From Cystobacter ferrugineus (GTDB taxonomy: Bacteria; Myxococcota; Myxococcia; Myxococcales; Myxococcaceae): a stretch of DNA of 64,000 nucleotides. Within the stretch, counting starts at the first letter, position 1, and the number at the start of each line of letters is the position of its first letter. Positions 25,198 to 36,161 of this stretch are shown here, piece after piece. The stretch covers positions 310,001-374,000 of the forward strand of contig NZ_MPIN01000006.1 of assembly GCF_001887355.1 (NCBI RefSeq), read 5' to 3'. Made by a program: the position numbers and the translations under genes. The notes beneath the pieces are model-generated. The model searched no databases and was not told the DNA's origin. It saw only the letters and a list, made by a program, of their open reading frames with translations.

Positions 25198-26706
25198 ATG
25201 AACCCCGTGCAAGAGTTCCTGGAAGTCCTGCGGCGAGAGGCGGTCCATTTCGGACCGGAGCTGGCGCGCACCGCGTACGCGCGAGGCCTGGCCGTGACCC
25301 TCAAGGACGGAGCCACCCGGCCCATCCCCGTCACCGCCACGCCCGTCATCCTCGACGCCGCGGAGATCCGCCGCCGCGCCACCCTCTCCGCGCTATTGGC
25401 CTCCGCCACCCTGAAGGTGACGCGCACGGTGCTCGCCAGCGAGCAGCGCGAGCTGTTGCTCGGAGGACTCTCGCCCCTGGAGCGCGTGCTCACCGAGCGC
25501 ACCTTCGCGAACGTGACGCGGCTGGCCACCACGCGGGTGGACTACTTCGTGGACACGCGGCCGCGCGCCCTGGAGGTCAACGCCACCATTCCGGCCATGC
25601 AGGGCTACTCGGACATCGCCGCCCGCACCTTCATCAAGGGGGTGGCCCGGCACGTGCGCTATCCCGAGGCACGGCTGCCCGCGCTCCTGGAGGCCAATGG
25701 CAGCAACGCGCGCGCCCTCTACGACGCCCTGCTGGAGGGCTTCGCCGCCGAGCGCGATGGCCGCGAGCCCCGCACCCTCGCCCTGCTCTGCCGCCGCCAC
25801 GACGCCCAGCTCTCCGAGCAGCGCTACCTGTGCGAGCGCTTCCGTGAGTTCGGCATGGACGCGGACGTCGTCCACCCGGACGAGGTCTCCGGAGAGGAGC
25901 ACTTCGAGGTGCGCGGCAAGCGCTACGAGCTGGTGTACCGGCACCTCTTCACGCGGCGGTTGGAGGAGACCCCCTCGCCCTGGGTGGAGGACTTCTTCTC
26001 CACGGTGCCGGGCCGCAAGGCGGTGCTCCTCAACCCGCCCGTCTCGCCCGTGGAGGTGAAGACGACCTTCGCCCTCGTCTCGCGCGCGCTCATGGATGCC
26101 GCGTTCGCCGCCGCCGCCGGACTCACCCCCGAGGAGCTGGAGGCGATCCGCGTCTCGGTGCCCTGGACGAGGCCCTTCCGCCACGGCCCCGAGCAGGGCC
26201 CCGGGGGAGAGCCGGTGGCGGATCTCGTGGCGCGTGTGGTGGCCGAGCCCTCCCGCTTCGTCCTCAAGCGGGCGTGGGACTATGGAGGCCGGGCCGTCTA
26301 TCTTGGCCGCTCGGTGGGCACTCCGGCGTTCGAGGAGCGCTCCCGCGCCGCTTATGGCGACGTGCTCTCCTGGGCCGAGCTGTGCGAGCGGGCCGCCACC
26401 GACTCCCGGGGTGGGGGCTTCGTGGTGCAGGAGGTGGTGGAGAGTCCGCCCGAGGAGCACCTGCTGTGCGAGGAGCGCGGCCTCACCTCCCTGCGGCTCC
26501 ATGTGGACTACTCCGCGTATGCCTCGGTGGGACTCGAGCGGCAGCCCGCCTGGGGAGGGGTCTGCCGGGGCTCCACTTCGGAGATCGTCAATATTGTAGG
26601 GGGAGGAGGCGTGCTGCCCCTCATCACCACCGAGGTCGCCCAGGCGCTGCTGGACGCGTGGCGGGCGCGTGAATTCCCGACAACGGACACCTTCGGGAAG
26701 GGATGA
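25198..26706 (+). CDS. ATP-grasp-like protein of unknown substrate
   Basis: 502 residues from the ATG at 25198; AAGGA directly abuts that ATG, so the GTG three codons later (25207) may be the real start. Residues about 120-135 read ALEVNATIPAMQGYSDIAA, and about 350-370 FVLKRAWDYGGRAVYLGRSV, a pattern seen in glutathionylspermidine-synthase-like and circularly permuted ATP-grasp proteins, where Lys and Arg bind ATP. The C-terminal part (GGVCRGSTSEIVNIVGGGG) is glycine-rich. It is a probable carboxylate-amine ligase or a relative; substrate unknown. Soluble. Confidence 0.55.
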   Translation: MNPVQEFLEVLRREAVHFGPELARTAYARGLAVTLKDGATRPIPVTATPVILDAAEIRRRATLSALLASATLKVTRTVLASEQRELLLGGLSPLERVLTERTFANVTRLATTRVDYFVDTRPRALEVNATIPAMQGYSDIAARTFIKGVARHVRYPEARLPALLEANGSNARALYDALLEGFAAERDGREPRTLALLCRRHDAQLSEQRYLCERFREFGMDADVVHPDEVSGEEHFEVRGKRYELVYRHLFTRRLEETPSPWVEDFFSTVPGRKAVLLNPPVSPVEVKTTFALVSRALMDAAFAAAAGLTPEELEAIRVSVPWTRPFRHGPEQGPGGEPVADLVARVVAEPSRFVLKRAWDYGGRAVYLGRSVGTPAFEERSRAAYGDVLSWAELCERAATDSRGGGFVVQEVVESPPEEHLLCEERGLTSLRLHVDYSAYASVGLERQPAWGGVCRGSTSEIVNIVGGGGVLPLITTEVAQALLDAWRAREFPTTDTFGKG

Positions 26707-26789
26707 GCGGCACGCGGGTTGTTGGAGCGCTATATAAGGCGCCGTCGGGTGGGACTCCCGCCCGTTCGGAGCGAAAGGACACGGAATTC

Positions 26790-27503
26790 ATGGCTTGGGA
26801 AACACAGGGGTGGCAGCCAGCGCGCGCTGACGTCACGGACGTCCTGATGCAGGAGTCCCAGCGCACCTTCATGTCGCGCGTGTACGGGTGGATGTTCGCG
26901 GGACTGATGACGACGGGCGTCGTGGCGCTGTTGGCCGCGTCGAGCCAGCAGGCGGTGATGATGGTCGCCCAGTTCCGGTGGGTGTTCCTCATCGCGCAGC
27001 TCGGCCTGGTGTTCGCCCTCTCGGGGCTGGCGCCCCGGATGTCGGCCCCGGTGGCCGGTGCCCTCTTCCTGGTGTACTCGGTCCTCACCGGGCTCACCTT
27101 CTCGGTGCTCTTCTACGTCTACACGGGCGGCTCCATCGCCAACGCCTTCCTCATGGCCGCGGGCACCTTCGGCGCGATGAGTGTCTACGGCGCGGTCACC
27201 AAGAAGGACCTGAGCGGCTGGGGCACCTTCCTCTTCATGGGCCTCATCGGCGTGGTCATCGCCAGCGTGGTGCAGATCTTCGTGCAGAACTCCATGCTCA
27301 ACTTCGTGCTGGGCTGCGCGGGCGTGGTGCTCTTCGCGGGACTCGCCGCGTACGACACGCAGAAGCTGCGCGAGATGCACGCCGCCGTGGGTTACAAGTC
27401 GGCCACCTCGGCGAGCATCAATGGCGCCCTGGTGCTCTACCTGGACTTCATCAACCTCTTCATCTCCCTGCTGCGCCTCTTCGGCGACCGCCGCGACGAT
27501 TAG
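26790..27503 (+). CDS. Bax inhibitor-1 / YccA-family membrane protein
   Basis: 237 residues from MAWETQ, with AAGGA ten bases upstream; a longer frame starts at 26703 but has no coding look. Seven hydrophobic helices and the family's C-terminal pattern (AAYDTQKLREMH ... LYLDFINLFISLLRLFGDRRDD). The conserved Asp residues near the last helices form the pH-sensing pair in bacterial BsYetJ-type calcium leak channels. Inner membrane. A strong terminator follows. Confidence 0.9.
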   Translation: MAWETQGWQPARADVTDVLMQESQRTFMSRVYGWMFAGLMTTGVVALLAASSQQAVMMVAQFRWVFLIAQLGLVFALSGLAPRMSAPVAGALFLVYSVLTGLTFSVLFYVYTGGSIANAFLMAAGTFGAMSVYGAVTKKDLSGWGTFLFMGLIGVVIASVVQIFVQNSMLNFVLGCAGVVLFAGLAAYDTQKLREMHAAVGYKSATSASINGALVLYLDFINLFISLLRLFGDRRDD

Positions 27504-27537
27504 TCATCCCCCAGTCATCGTCGCGTGACGACGTCCA

Positions 27538-27571
27538 GGCGGTGGGCTCCTCGCGGGTCCACCGCCTTTTT
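27538..27571 (+). terminator. intrinsic terminator after the Bax-inhibitor-type gene
   Basis: Arms GGCGGTGG (27538-27545) and CCACCGCC (27559-27566) followed by TTTTT, 35 bases after the stop codon. Confidence 0.85.
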
Positions 27572-27625
27572 CATGTCCGGAGGGACCTTCCTGACGCCAA
27601 AACATCCGCGTTAGCGTGAGCCGCC

Positions 27626-28435
27626 ATGAGCCGATCGCCGAAGAAGACCCCGGAGGACAGCGGCCTGGAGCTGGATTGGAAGGGACGCACGGCGCCGGAG
27701 GAGCGTGGCCAGGAAGCGGCGCGGAGCGAGGGGGAGGCCGGCCGGGGCGCGCCGGGGGATCCGCGCTACATGGGCCCCGGAGTGCGGCTCGCGCTCGCGT
27801 CCCTGTTGGAGGGGCCAGGCCTGACCGTGCGCCAGTTGCGCGAGTGGGGCGAGTCCCTCACCGGCTGGGAGACGCGCAACCGCTACGAGGCCATCGATCA
27901 CAATGGCCACTTCATGCTCTTCATCGGCGAGACGGGCTCCGGCCTGGGCCAGTCCCTGCTGCGCAACTTCCTGCCCTTCCGCTCGCTGGAGCTGGAGTGC
28001 ATGACGAAGGACGGCATCCTGGCGCTGAGCCTCGAGCGCGCCGTGACGCTCTTCTTCACGCACGTGGAGGTGACGGCCTGGGACGGGCGCCCACTGGGCT
28101 ACATCCAGCAGCGCTGGGGGCTGGTGCGGCGCCACTTTGATTTGTGCACCCCCGCGGGCGTGGTGATGGCCACGATGACGGGGCCGCTGTGGCGGCCGTG
28201 GACCTTCACGGTTCAGCAGCGAGACGAGGAGGTGGCCGTCATCCGCAAGCAGTGGAGCGGATTCGTCTCGGAGTCCTTCACCGACGCGGACACCTTCGGC
28301 GTGGAGTTCCGCCCCGGGCTCACCGACGGGCGGCTGCGGCAGATGGTGCTCGCCGCCACCCTGATGGTGGACCTCTGCTACTTCGAGGCGCGCGACAACT
28401 CCCAGGGCACCCTGCTCGGCGCCCTGAGCGACTGA
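27626..28435 (+). CDS. phospholipid scramblase-related protein
   Basis: 269 residues. A polar, Glu-rich N terminus (1-60) precedes a scramblase-type tubby-like beta-barrel domain: WETRNRYEAIDHNGHFMLFI, then a run of beta strands, then VIRKQWSGFVSESFTDADTF, which matches the family's second half where calcium binds in eukaryotic scramblases. Bacterial members are of unknown function and probably peripheral to the membrane. The gene is convergent with the ferredoxin gene, 6 bases apart. Confidence 0.8.
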   Translation: MSRSPKKTPEDSGLELDWKGRTAPEERGQEAARSEGEAGRGAPGDPRYMGPGVRLALASLLEGPGLTVRQLREWGESLTGWETRNRYEAIDHNGHFMLFIGETGSGLGQSLLRNFLPFRSLELECMTKDGILALSLERAVTLFFTHVEVTAWDGRPLGYIQQRWGLVRRHFDLCTPAGVVMATMTGPLWRPWTFTVQQRDEEVAVIRKQWSGFVSESFTDADTFGVEFRPGLTDGRLRQMVLAATLMVDLCYFEARDNSQGTLLGALSD

Positions 28436-28441
28436 AGCGCC

Positions 28442-28777
28442 CTACTCCTGGGCCTTGCCCCGGGAGAACGGCATGAGGAGCCGCTCCACGGGGCGGCCTC
28501 CCACCAGGTGCTCGTCGACGATGGTGGGCACGTCCTCGGGCTTCACCCCGCCGTACCAGACGCCCTCGGGGTAGACGACGACCGACACGCCGAAGGAGCA
28601 GGTATCCACGCACCCGGCGGCGTTGGCGCGCATCTGCCCCTTGAGGCCGCGCTTCTCCAGCTCCTCCTTGAAACGGGCGCGCACTTCCTCGCCCCCCTTC
28701 GTGGCACAACACCCCTTGGGGTGGCCGTCGGGACGCCGGTTGGTACAGACAAACACATGACGTTGGAACGGAGGCAT
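28442..28777 (-). CDS. thioredoxin-like [2Fe-2S] ferredoxin
   Basis: 111 residues. Cys11 (VCTNRR), Cys23 or Cys24 (KGCCATKGG), Cys56 (AAGCVDTC) and Cys60 match the ligands of the thioredoxin-fold [2Fe-2S] ferredoxins (NuoE-like, Azotobacter FeS protein I type). HPKGCC and GVWYGGVKPEDVPTIVDEHL are typical of this family. Electron-transfer role with unknown partners; cytosolic. Confidence 0.9.
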   Translation of the reverse strand: MPPFQRHVFVCTNRRPDGHPKGCCATKGGEEVRARFKEELEKRGLKGQMRANAAGCVDTCSFGVSVVVYPEGVWYGGVKPEDVPTIVDEHLVGGRPVERLLMPFSRGKAQE

Positions 28778-28960
28778 GTCGTCCTCCTAACGCAGCTTCC
28801 GTTCAAAAGCGACGCTGTGCCCCCCTCCCCTCCCTCCCGTTTCTTGCTCCCACCCCTGGCCGGGCGGAGCATTCGTGCACAGACTCCCAGCAAACATCCG
28901 CTTTTGATCAACGCCCTCCGATTCTCGGAGTGACCATACATGACTCGTCACCCAACGACA

Positions 28961-28975
28961 TGCCCCCTGAACAGG
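28961..28975. repeat. 15-base direct repeat in the nrdJ leader, copy 1
   Basis: TGCCCCCTGAACAGG. The 572-base gap between the ferredoxin gene and nrdJ holds two exact copies 210 bases apart; the second is at 29171-29185. Between them is a long stem (TGCTGGAG at 29015-29022 with CTCCAGCA at 29047-29054). No convincing short gene is present in the gap. The reverse complement contains GTTCAG, the conserved half of the LexA box reported for Myxococcus, but the other half does not fit well. Confidence 0.55.
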
Positions 28976-29128
28976 GAGTTGATCCCCGAGCCGGAGAGCT
29001 TTAGATCGCCCACCTGCTGGAGCCCCGCCCGGCCCCGGAGCGACGCCTCCAGCAAGCGCTCGTCCGGTAGGACCCCCCTAGGGGTAGTTGGTGTGAGAAT
29101 GACGTGCACAAGCTCTAGGGGTGAAGCC

Positions 29129-29158
29129 TTGACGAATCCGGATCGAGGATCGTACCTT
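29129..29158 (+). promoter_or_regulatory. candidate promoter for nrdJ
   Basis: TTGACG at 29129-29134, an 18-base spacer and TACCTT at 29153-29158. It lies between the two 15-base repeats, so the second repeat would be just downstream of the start of transcription, a position suited to repression. Confidence 0.35.
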
Positions 29159-29170
29159 TGCTTACCTGAC

Positions 29171-29185
29171 TGCCCCCTGAACAGG
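29171..29185. repeat. 15-base direct repeat in the nrdJ leader, copy 2
   Basis: TGCCCCCTGAACAGG, identical to copy 1 at 28961-28975. Each copy extends by chance into a short inverted end (here TGCC...GGCA). Probable protein-binding site in the nrdJ control region. Confidence 0.55.
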
Positions 29186-29349
29186 CAGACACGACGTCGA
29201 CGATTCCGGCCCTGATCCAAGGTCCCCCCACCGTCTCTCCAGGGAGCGGCGAGGGTTTCCACCGAGTTGGCTCGATCCCGAGCGATCTCGCGGACTTGGC
29301 CTTTTGCAAAATTCGCAGTCACACCCAGAGTGAAACACGGCGAGGGACC

Positions 29350-32133
<2,784 letters not shown>

Positions 32134-32155
32134 GACGGCAAGCCTTGAAGTCTCG

Positions 32156-32189
32156 AGCCCCGGTGGGAGTCTCCCCACCGGGGCTTTTT
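32156..32189 (+). terminator. intrinsic terminator of nrdJ
   Basis: AGCCCCGGTGGG (32156-32167) pairs perfectly with CCCACCGGGGCT (32174-32185) around a 6-base loop and is followed by T-rich sequence. 22 bases after the nrdJ stop. Confidence 0.92.
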
Positions 32190-32643
32190 CATTCAGGCAT
32201 GGTGCCATCCAGACACGAGGCGCCGCAGGCAAGACACCATCTCACGCCAGGCCTTCTCCCTCCCCTCTCGGCAGCTCGAGCAGGTTCCGGTCCAGCGAGT
32301 GGCGAGTCCGAGACTGGAGATGGGTGGCTCGCGGTCTTCACTGCCTGTTGAAGGCGTGCTCGCTCGACCGGACTCTCGCCATGGAGCCAACGGCCCGCGC
32401 TGAGGACAGGGCATCGAGCAGTCGCGTGTAGCGGACACGTCGCTCCGAAAGGGGGACAGGCTTCAGCCGAGCGCCCGTGCACGCCAGTCCACCAGCGAGG
32501 GGACACGCGAGAGCACCAGTCGTTGGCGGACAAGACAAAGCCCGTGAAGCGGACTTGCAACCGACTGATGGGGAGGGCTGGGGGCCGAGTCACCCGGCGG
32601 GCTCCTCGGGATTTCTCCGAGGAGCGCCACCGGGTTCCATCAG
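32190..32643. other. intergenic stretch, no convincing gene
   Basis: About 450 bases between the nrdJ terminator and the tRNA. Minus-strand open frames exist but have poor codon usage and no RBS. No mobile-element signature was recognised. Confidence 0.5.
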
Positions 32644-32717
<74 letters not shown>

Positions 32718-33114
32718 AAACGCCACCGGCGAGCGGGTAACTAGCCGACTTCTTCCGCCGACGCAAGCACGCTTTCTGGCAACAGCCCACCAGCAGCGAA
32801 CACTCCTTGGAAGAGGCGTGCGGGCGTCAGAGGAGTGTCCGCTGGTTCACCAGGCGGAGCTACACGTCCACGCCATGCCGCGAGCACATCGCCTCGAGCA
32901 TGGAGCTGCGAATGCACGAGCCGGGGATCGAACCCTGGGCAGGGCGGTAGGAAACCTCAAGCAGGACGCGCAGTTACCCGCTACCGCCTTGATTTTCCTC
33001 GGGTCGTCATCCCGTCTCGTGCCGTGCAGTCCCCCCTGGTACCCCCTGAATCCGCGCTGGAGGGGCACATACGGGGCACATGAGCGAGCCCCACGGAATA
33101 CAGAGACTACTGCT
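32718..33114. other. decayed intergenic DNA with a tRNA-like T-arm fragment
   Basis: No gene. At about 32918-32940 the minus strand reads GCCCAGGGTTCGATCCCCGG, which looks like the T arm and 3' end of a tRNA, without an acceptor or anticodon arm. Beside it are perfect 8-base arms (GGCGGTAG at 32943-32950, CTACCGCC at 32981-32988). This is the sort of fragment left at the end of an integrated element, but no integrase is left to confirm it. Confidence 0.3.
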
Positions 33115-33389
33115 CCTCGCCGCACCAATTTCTGGTCCACCGAGGGCTGTGCCTTGAAGTCGAAGTCCTCCAGCGTCTTCACCGCCGGGAAGTGCGCGAT
33201 GGTGATGATTCCCATGCTCACCCGCTTGCTCTGCTTGGCCCCATCTCCTCGCGCAGCAGCGCATCGAGGAAGTCCAGGTAGGTGGACTCGCCACGTGGCC
33301 TCCACCAGCAGCGCATCCAGCCGCTCGGCTAGGTGTCGCAGCCGCTCCAGGTGCTCGAGCAAGCGTGCATGTACCAACTCATGGCTCAT
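33115..33389 (-). pseudogene. IS21-family istB (ATPase) N-terminal fragment, frameshifted
   Basis: Starts at MSHELVHARL (33389), continues as RLRHLAERLDALLVEAT, then loses frame: STYLDFLDALLREE is found in another frame, followed by KQSKRVSMG and HFPAVKTLEDFDFKAQPSVD. These are the N-terminal words of IstB, the ATP-dependent helper of IS21 transposition. The ATPase core is missing, so the copy is dead. Confidence 0.75.
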
Positions 33390-33596
33390 GCGCACCTCGC
33401 TGTCTTCTCCCACCTGCACCTTGACGCTCTCGCGTACCAGCCGGTGCGGCACGCTGTAGCGCACCGTGTCCACGTCCACGAGCGCGTCGTTGGCCACCTT
33501 GCGCTTGAGCCGTTGCTGACGACGCGGCAGCGGACGCGAGGGCAGCGGGCACAGCGCGGCCTTCTCCTCACGCTCAAACCTGTCGATGGGCCGCTC
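33389..33596 (-). pseudogene. IS21-family istA (transposase) C-terminal fragment
   Basis: About 69 codons: FEREEKAALCPLPSRPLPRR, then RKVANDALVDVDTVRYSVPH and VQVGEDSEVR, the C terminus of IstA transposases. It runs straight into the istB fragment in the order expected for IS21. The catalytic DDE part has been replaced by the IS66 fragment. Confidence 0.75.
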
Positions 33597-33601
33597 GTGC
33601 G

Positions 33602-33766
33602 TGGAAGACGAGCTTCGGGACACAGTCGCCTGAGGGGAGCCGTTTCGTGGAGCGGATTCTGACCGCCGTGACGACACTCGACCTGCAACAACGCAACGTG
33701 TTGGAGTACCTCACCGAACTCCTCCGCACCCATCGGCGAGAGCTGCCAATACCTTCCCTCCCCCCA
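33602..33766 (+). pseudogene. IS66-family transposase (TnpC) C-terminal fragment
   Basis: The frame reads [20 protein letters not shown], then [20 protein letters not shown] and LPIPSLPP, the conserved end of IS66 TnpC (FGTQSxxGSRFVERxLT). Everything before this is gone. The word TGAACGGTTAC at 34593-34603, just across the group II intron, looks like the terminal end of such an element, so the intron seems to have landed in the IS66 tail. Confidence 0.75.
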
Positions 33767-33807
33767 TTCACGACCAGAACTCAGACTGTGCTCTCTGCCT
33801 GCGTCGG

Positions 33808-34592
33808 GTCGGGTGGCCCCGGGAGATTGCTCTCCCGGGGCTCCCACGGATCCGGACGTGCGGGACTACCGCATCCGGCTCTTCGTCGCATGGCTTCGCC
33901 GTGAGCAGACGCACTCACGCCTCCACGGGCTGCGCACCCATGCCGCTATCCGTCGAAGTCAGGTTGACACGGTACTTGGGGCTCGGTGTCCCCGCCGTGT
34001 TTCCCTCCCACGGTTCCATGCTCCGGCGCCCCCTTCCCTCCACAGGGTCCGCTCGGGTGCGTTCCCCTGCTTCCGCGGTACTACGAGGCGCTCCGACTCC
34101 CTGACGACCCTTCCTCCCGGCTTCGTTTCCTTCGCCGCGGCGGTACCACCGCTTCCCGTTTTTCGCTCTCGCAGGTGCCGGGCGCCCACCTCCCACGAGC
34201 CAGGGTTGTTGACCGGCTTCCCCAACCGGATTGTGACGTGGAGTCGTCAGGGTCTCCCAGGTTCCTGGGAAACCCTCTATGCACGTGCCCCGCTCTTCGA
34301 CCCCGGCGAGACCCAGGAGCCAGGCCTTCGCGGCCCTTGGGTACTGCCTTCCGCATCGTTCAACTGCGTCGGCTCTCGCGAGAGAGTAACTTTCGAGGCT
34401 CAATCACGCGGCCCGCACACTCGCTGTCTACGCTTCGCGGTTCGGGTTGCCCCGACACCACGCAAGACTCGCTTCCGGCTGGTGGCCTCCTTTACCGGGC
34501 AGGGGTTGAACCTGCTGGGTTCCTCGTGAGGTTTCTACTCCGCTTTCCGCTACTGCATCGTTTCCTCCTCACCCAAGCTTTGCCTGGCGCAC
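33808..34592 (-). mobile_element. ORF-less bacterial group II intron
   Basis: The RNA strand is minus. It begins with GTGCG at 34592 (the group II 5' consensus GUGYG) and carries a long domain I-like region. Domain V is at about 33849-33881 (GAGCCGGATGCGG ... CCGCACGTCCGG, loop AGTC), followed by a domain VI hairpin (GCCCCGGGAGA-gcaa-TCTCCCGGGGC), and it ends CCACCCGAC near 33808. Translated, 33915-34403 gives the usual run of words seen before intron reverse transcriptases (PGTWETLTTPRHNPVGEAGQ), but then passes directly to domain V, so the reverse transcriptase/maturase is deleted. Length about 785 bases. Splicing would need a maturase in trans. Confidence 0.8.
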
Positions 34593-34752
34593 TGAACGGT
34601 TACTTCTAAAGAATTCCGAGGGTTTCACACACTTTCCCCGCTGGGCGCGGTATGCCATGGGATCGGCAGAGAATAGAACTCGTTGCGGTGGCGTCGTCCA
34701 AGACGTCTTTGGCACGCGCTCTTCTGGCCAGCGGGGAACTCCTCGGTGGCTG

Positions 34753-35439
34753 CTACCGGGCTGCATGCGGCTCGGGAAACCAGGAAGCAAGGTCGAGCTG
34801 GCCCACGTAGACGTACCGCCATTCCCTCGCCTCTTGGACAGGCGCGAAGATCGTTCGAAACTCGTTCACGTAGAAGCGGCCACCCGCATACCCCTTCACC
34901 GATCGAATGCGTGAGGTGATGGCCCGGGCTGCATCCCATCCTATCACCTTACTAAGCTTGAGTTCCTTCTTCACGTTGGGCCGCGGCTGGACCGCATACT
35001 TGATGTCATCCCCTCCTGTTGACAGTAGGTACGGAATACCAGGATGCGGTCCGGACCAAGTGTCGCCCGGCGTCAGTGGATTCCCTTGGAGGTCGATCGC
35101 TTCGCCGCTCAGGATCTTCCCTTCAAATTCGAACCGCAATGGTTGCTCGTACTTCCCGGCGAGGAAGTAGTCATCTGACCCTGTGGTGGGAACGATGACC
35201 TGCTTGTACTCGTTGATGTAGAAGGCACCATTCGGCGGAAGCCCTAGCGAGAGCTTCACGGCGTTGACCATCCGAACGAGCTCCGGATGCTTTTCTGTCG
35301 TTGCATACCAGCGCTCGTCCTCCGGGGCGCGATAGGTGAGGGCGACCACTGGTCCCTCATCGCCAGTTCGCACGCTATATTTCGCGTCCTTTGAGACATT
35401 TCGAGGGCAGTTGCCTTCAAAGCGAGGAAACGTCGCCAT
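34753..35439 (-). CDS. small protein related to the helicase C-terminal module (last gene of the island operon)
   Basis: 228 residues from MATFPR; AGGAG lies at a good distance from this ATG and too close to the one two codons before. Not a known family. Its middle reads GAFYINEYKQVIVPTTGSDD, then LTPGDTWSGPHPGIPYLLS, and near the end GGRFYVNEFRTIFAPV. The gene upstream (35442-36146) has the same order of words, and the C terminus of the SF2 helicase (36162-38381) has a third version. It starts three bases after the previous stop. Probably a small beta-rich binding module of the defence operon. No catalytic motif seen. Confidence 0.65.
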   Translation of the reverse strand: MATFPRFEGNCPRNVSKDAKYSVRTGDEGPVVALTYRAPEDERWYATTEKHPELVRMVNAVKLSLGLPPNGAFYINEYKQVIVPTTGSDDYFLAGKYEQPLRFEFEGKILSGEAIDLQGNPLTPGDTWSGPHPGIPYLLSTGGDDIKYAVQPRPNVKKELKLSKVIGWDAARAITSRIRSVKGYAGGRFYVNEFRTIFAPVQEAREWRYVYVGQLDLASWFPEPHAAR

Positions 35440-35441
35440 GA

Positions 35442-36146
35442 TCATGACTCCTTGTCGAACCAGCAGTTCGGTTTGATACGTCCCACGAAGACAGGCTCCC
35501 ATTGCTCTTCAGCACTCCACTCGCCGTCCGGTGGTCGCTTGGTCAGTACGACACCGGCGTGGTTCACGACGAACCTGACGGCGCCGAAGCGGCGGATCGT
35601 ACGAAGAGCACGAACGAGATCTGTGTCTTGAGCGCGCGGGTACTCGGAGCTCCCTCCCTCGTCGTCCATGTTGTAGAAGTAGATCTGGCTCCGCTTGCTC
35701 AGGTTGTAGGGGAAGCCGACGTAGGGTTTCGGCCAAGAGTCGCCACACCGCAGACCTGCAGTGTCGCTCAAGTCGATGATGCGGTTGTCGTCGAAGGGAT
35801 TGTTGAAGAAGATCGGTCCATTGACTTCACCCACCAACAAGCGGCGTCCGCTAGCGTCACTGGCCGGAACGAGGACTTGGCCGAACTCGTTGATTTGGAA
35901 CGATCCACCCCCCGTGCCACCGAGCTGCCGCTTCGCAGCGGTGACCGCATCGGTCAGCTGCCGGATCGCTGGAGCATCGATGGCGGCGCATGTTCCGACG
36001 CCGTCATCGCGGTGCCAAAAAACCACGGGGCACCATCGACTGCCGCAACTCTGGATGTGGAATACCGATCGGTCGCCGGGAATTCGAGCGTAGCGCCCCT
36101 CCCAGGTCTGAGCGTGGCACGCGGTAAAGGTCAGGTTCTTGGACAT
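35442..36146 (-). CDS. second small protein related to the helicase C-terminal module
   Basis: 234 residues. Words shared with its neighbour: GGSFQINEFGQVLVPASDAS, then RCGDSWPKPYVGFPYNLSKR and AVRFVVNHAGVVLTKR. The N terminus has a Cys/His-containing segment (FTACHAQTWEGRY ... SCGSRWCPV) absent in the neighbour. Unknown function. It is 15 bases downstream of the helicase stop and 2 bases upstream of the following gene, clearly in the same operon. A role as target-binding partner of the helicase is inferred from the shared module. Confidence 0.65.
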   Translation of the reverse strand: MSKNLTFTACHAQTWEGRYARIPGDRSVFHIQSCGSRWCPVVFWHRDDGVGTCAAIDAPAIRQLTDAVTAAKRQLGGTGGGSFQINEFGQVLVPASDASGRRLLVGEVNGPIFFNNPFDDNRIIDLSDTAGLRCGDSWPKPYVGFPYNLSKRSQIYFYNMDDEGGSSEYPRAQDTDLVRALRTIRRFGAVRFVVNHAGVVLTKRPPDGEWSAEEQWEPVFVGRIKPNCWFDKES

Positions 36147-36161
36147 GCGCCTCCTCGACCG

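Noticed and set aside
28778-29349. cobalamin riboswitch in the nrdJ leader
   Set aside because: No B12-box-like conserved core was found on the plus strand, and a class II reductase is not usually repressed by its own cofactor.
32189-32593. 134-codon minus-strand open frame after nrdJ
   Set aside because: It overlaps the nrdJ terminator tail, has no RBS, and its amino-acid make-up (Cys, Arg and Pro-rich) is not protein-like.
32847-33677. 276-codon minus-strand open frame as an intact gene
   Set aside because: It joins pieces of istA, istB and non-coding DNA, with the istB words split between frames. It is treated as two pseudogene fragments.
33915-34403. 162-codon open frame resembling annotated hypothetical proteins
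   Set aside because: It is the translated 5' region of the group II intron, which is structural RNA. Similar database proteins are misannotations.
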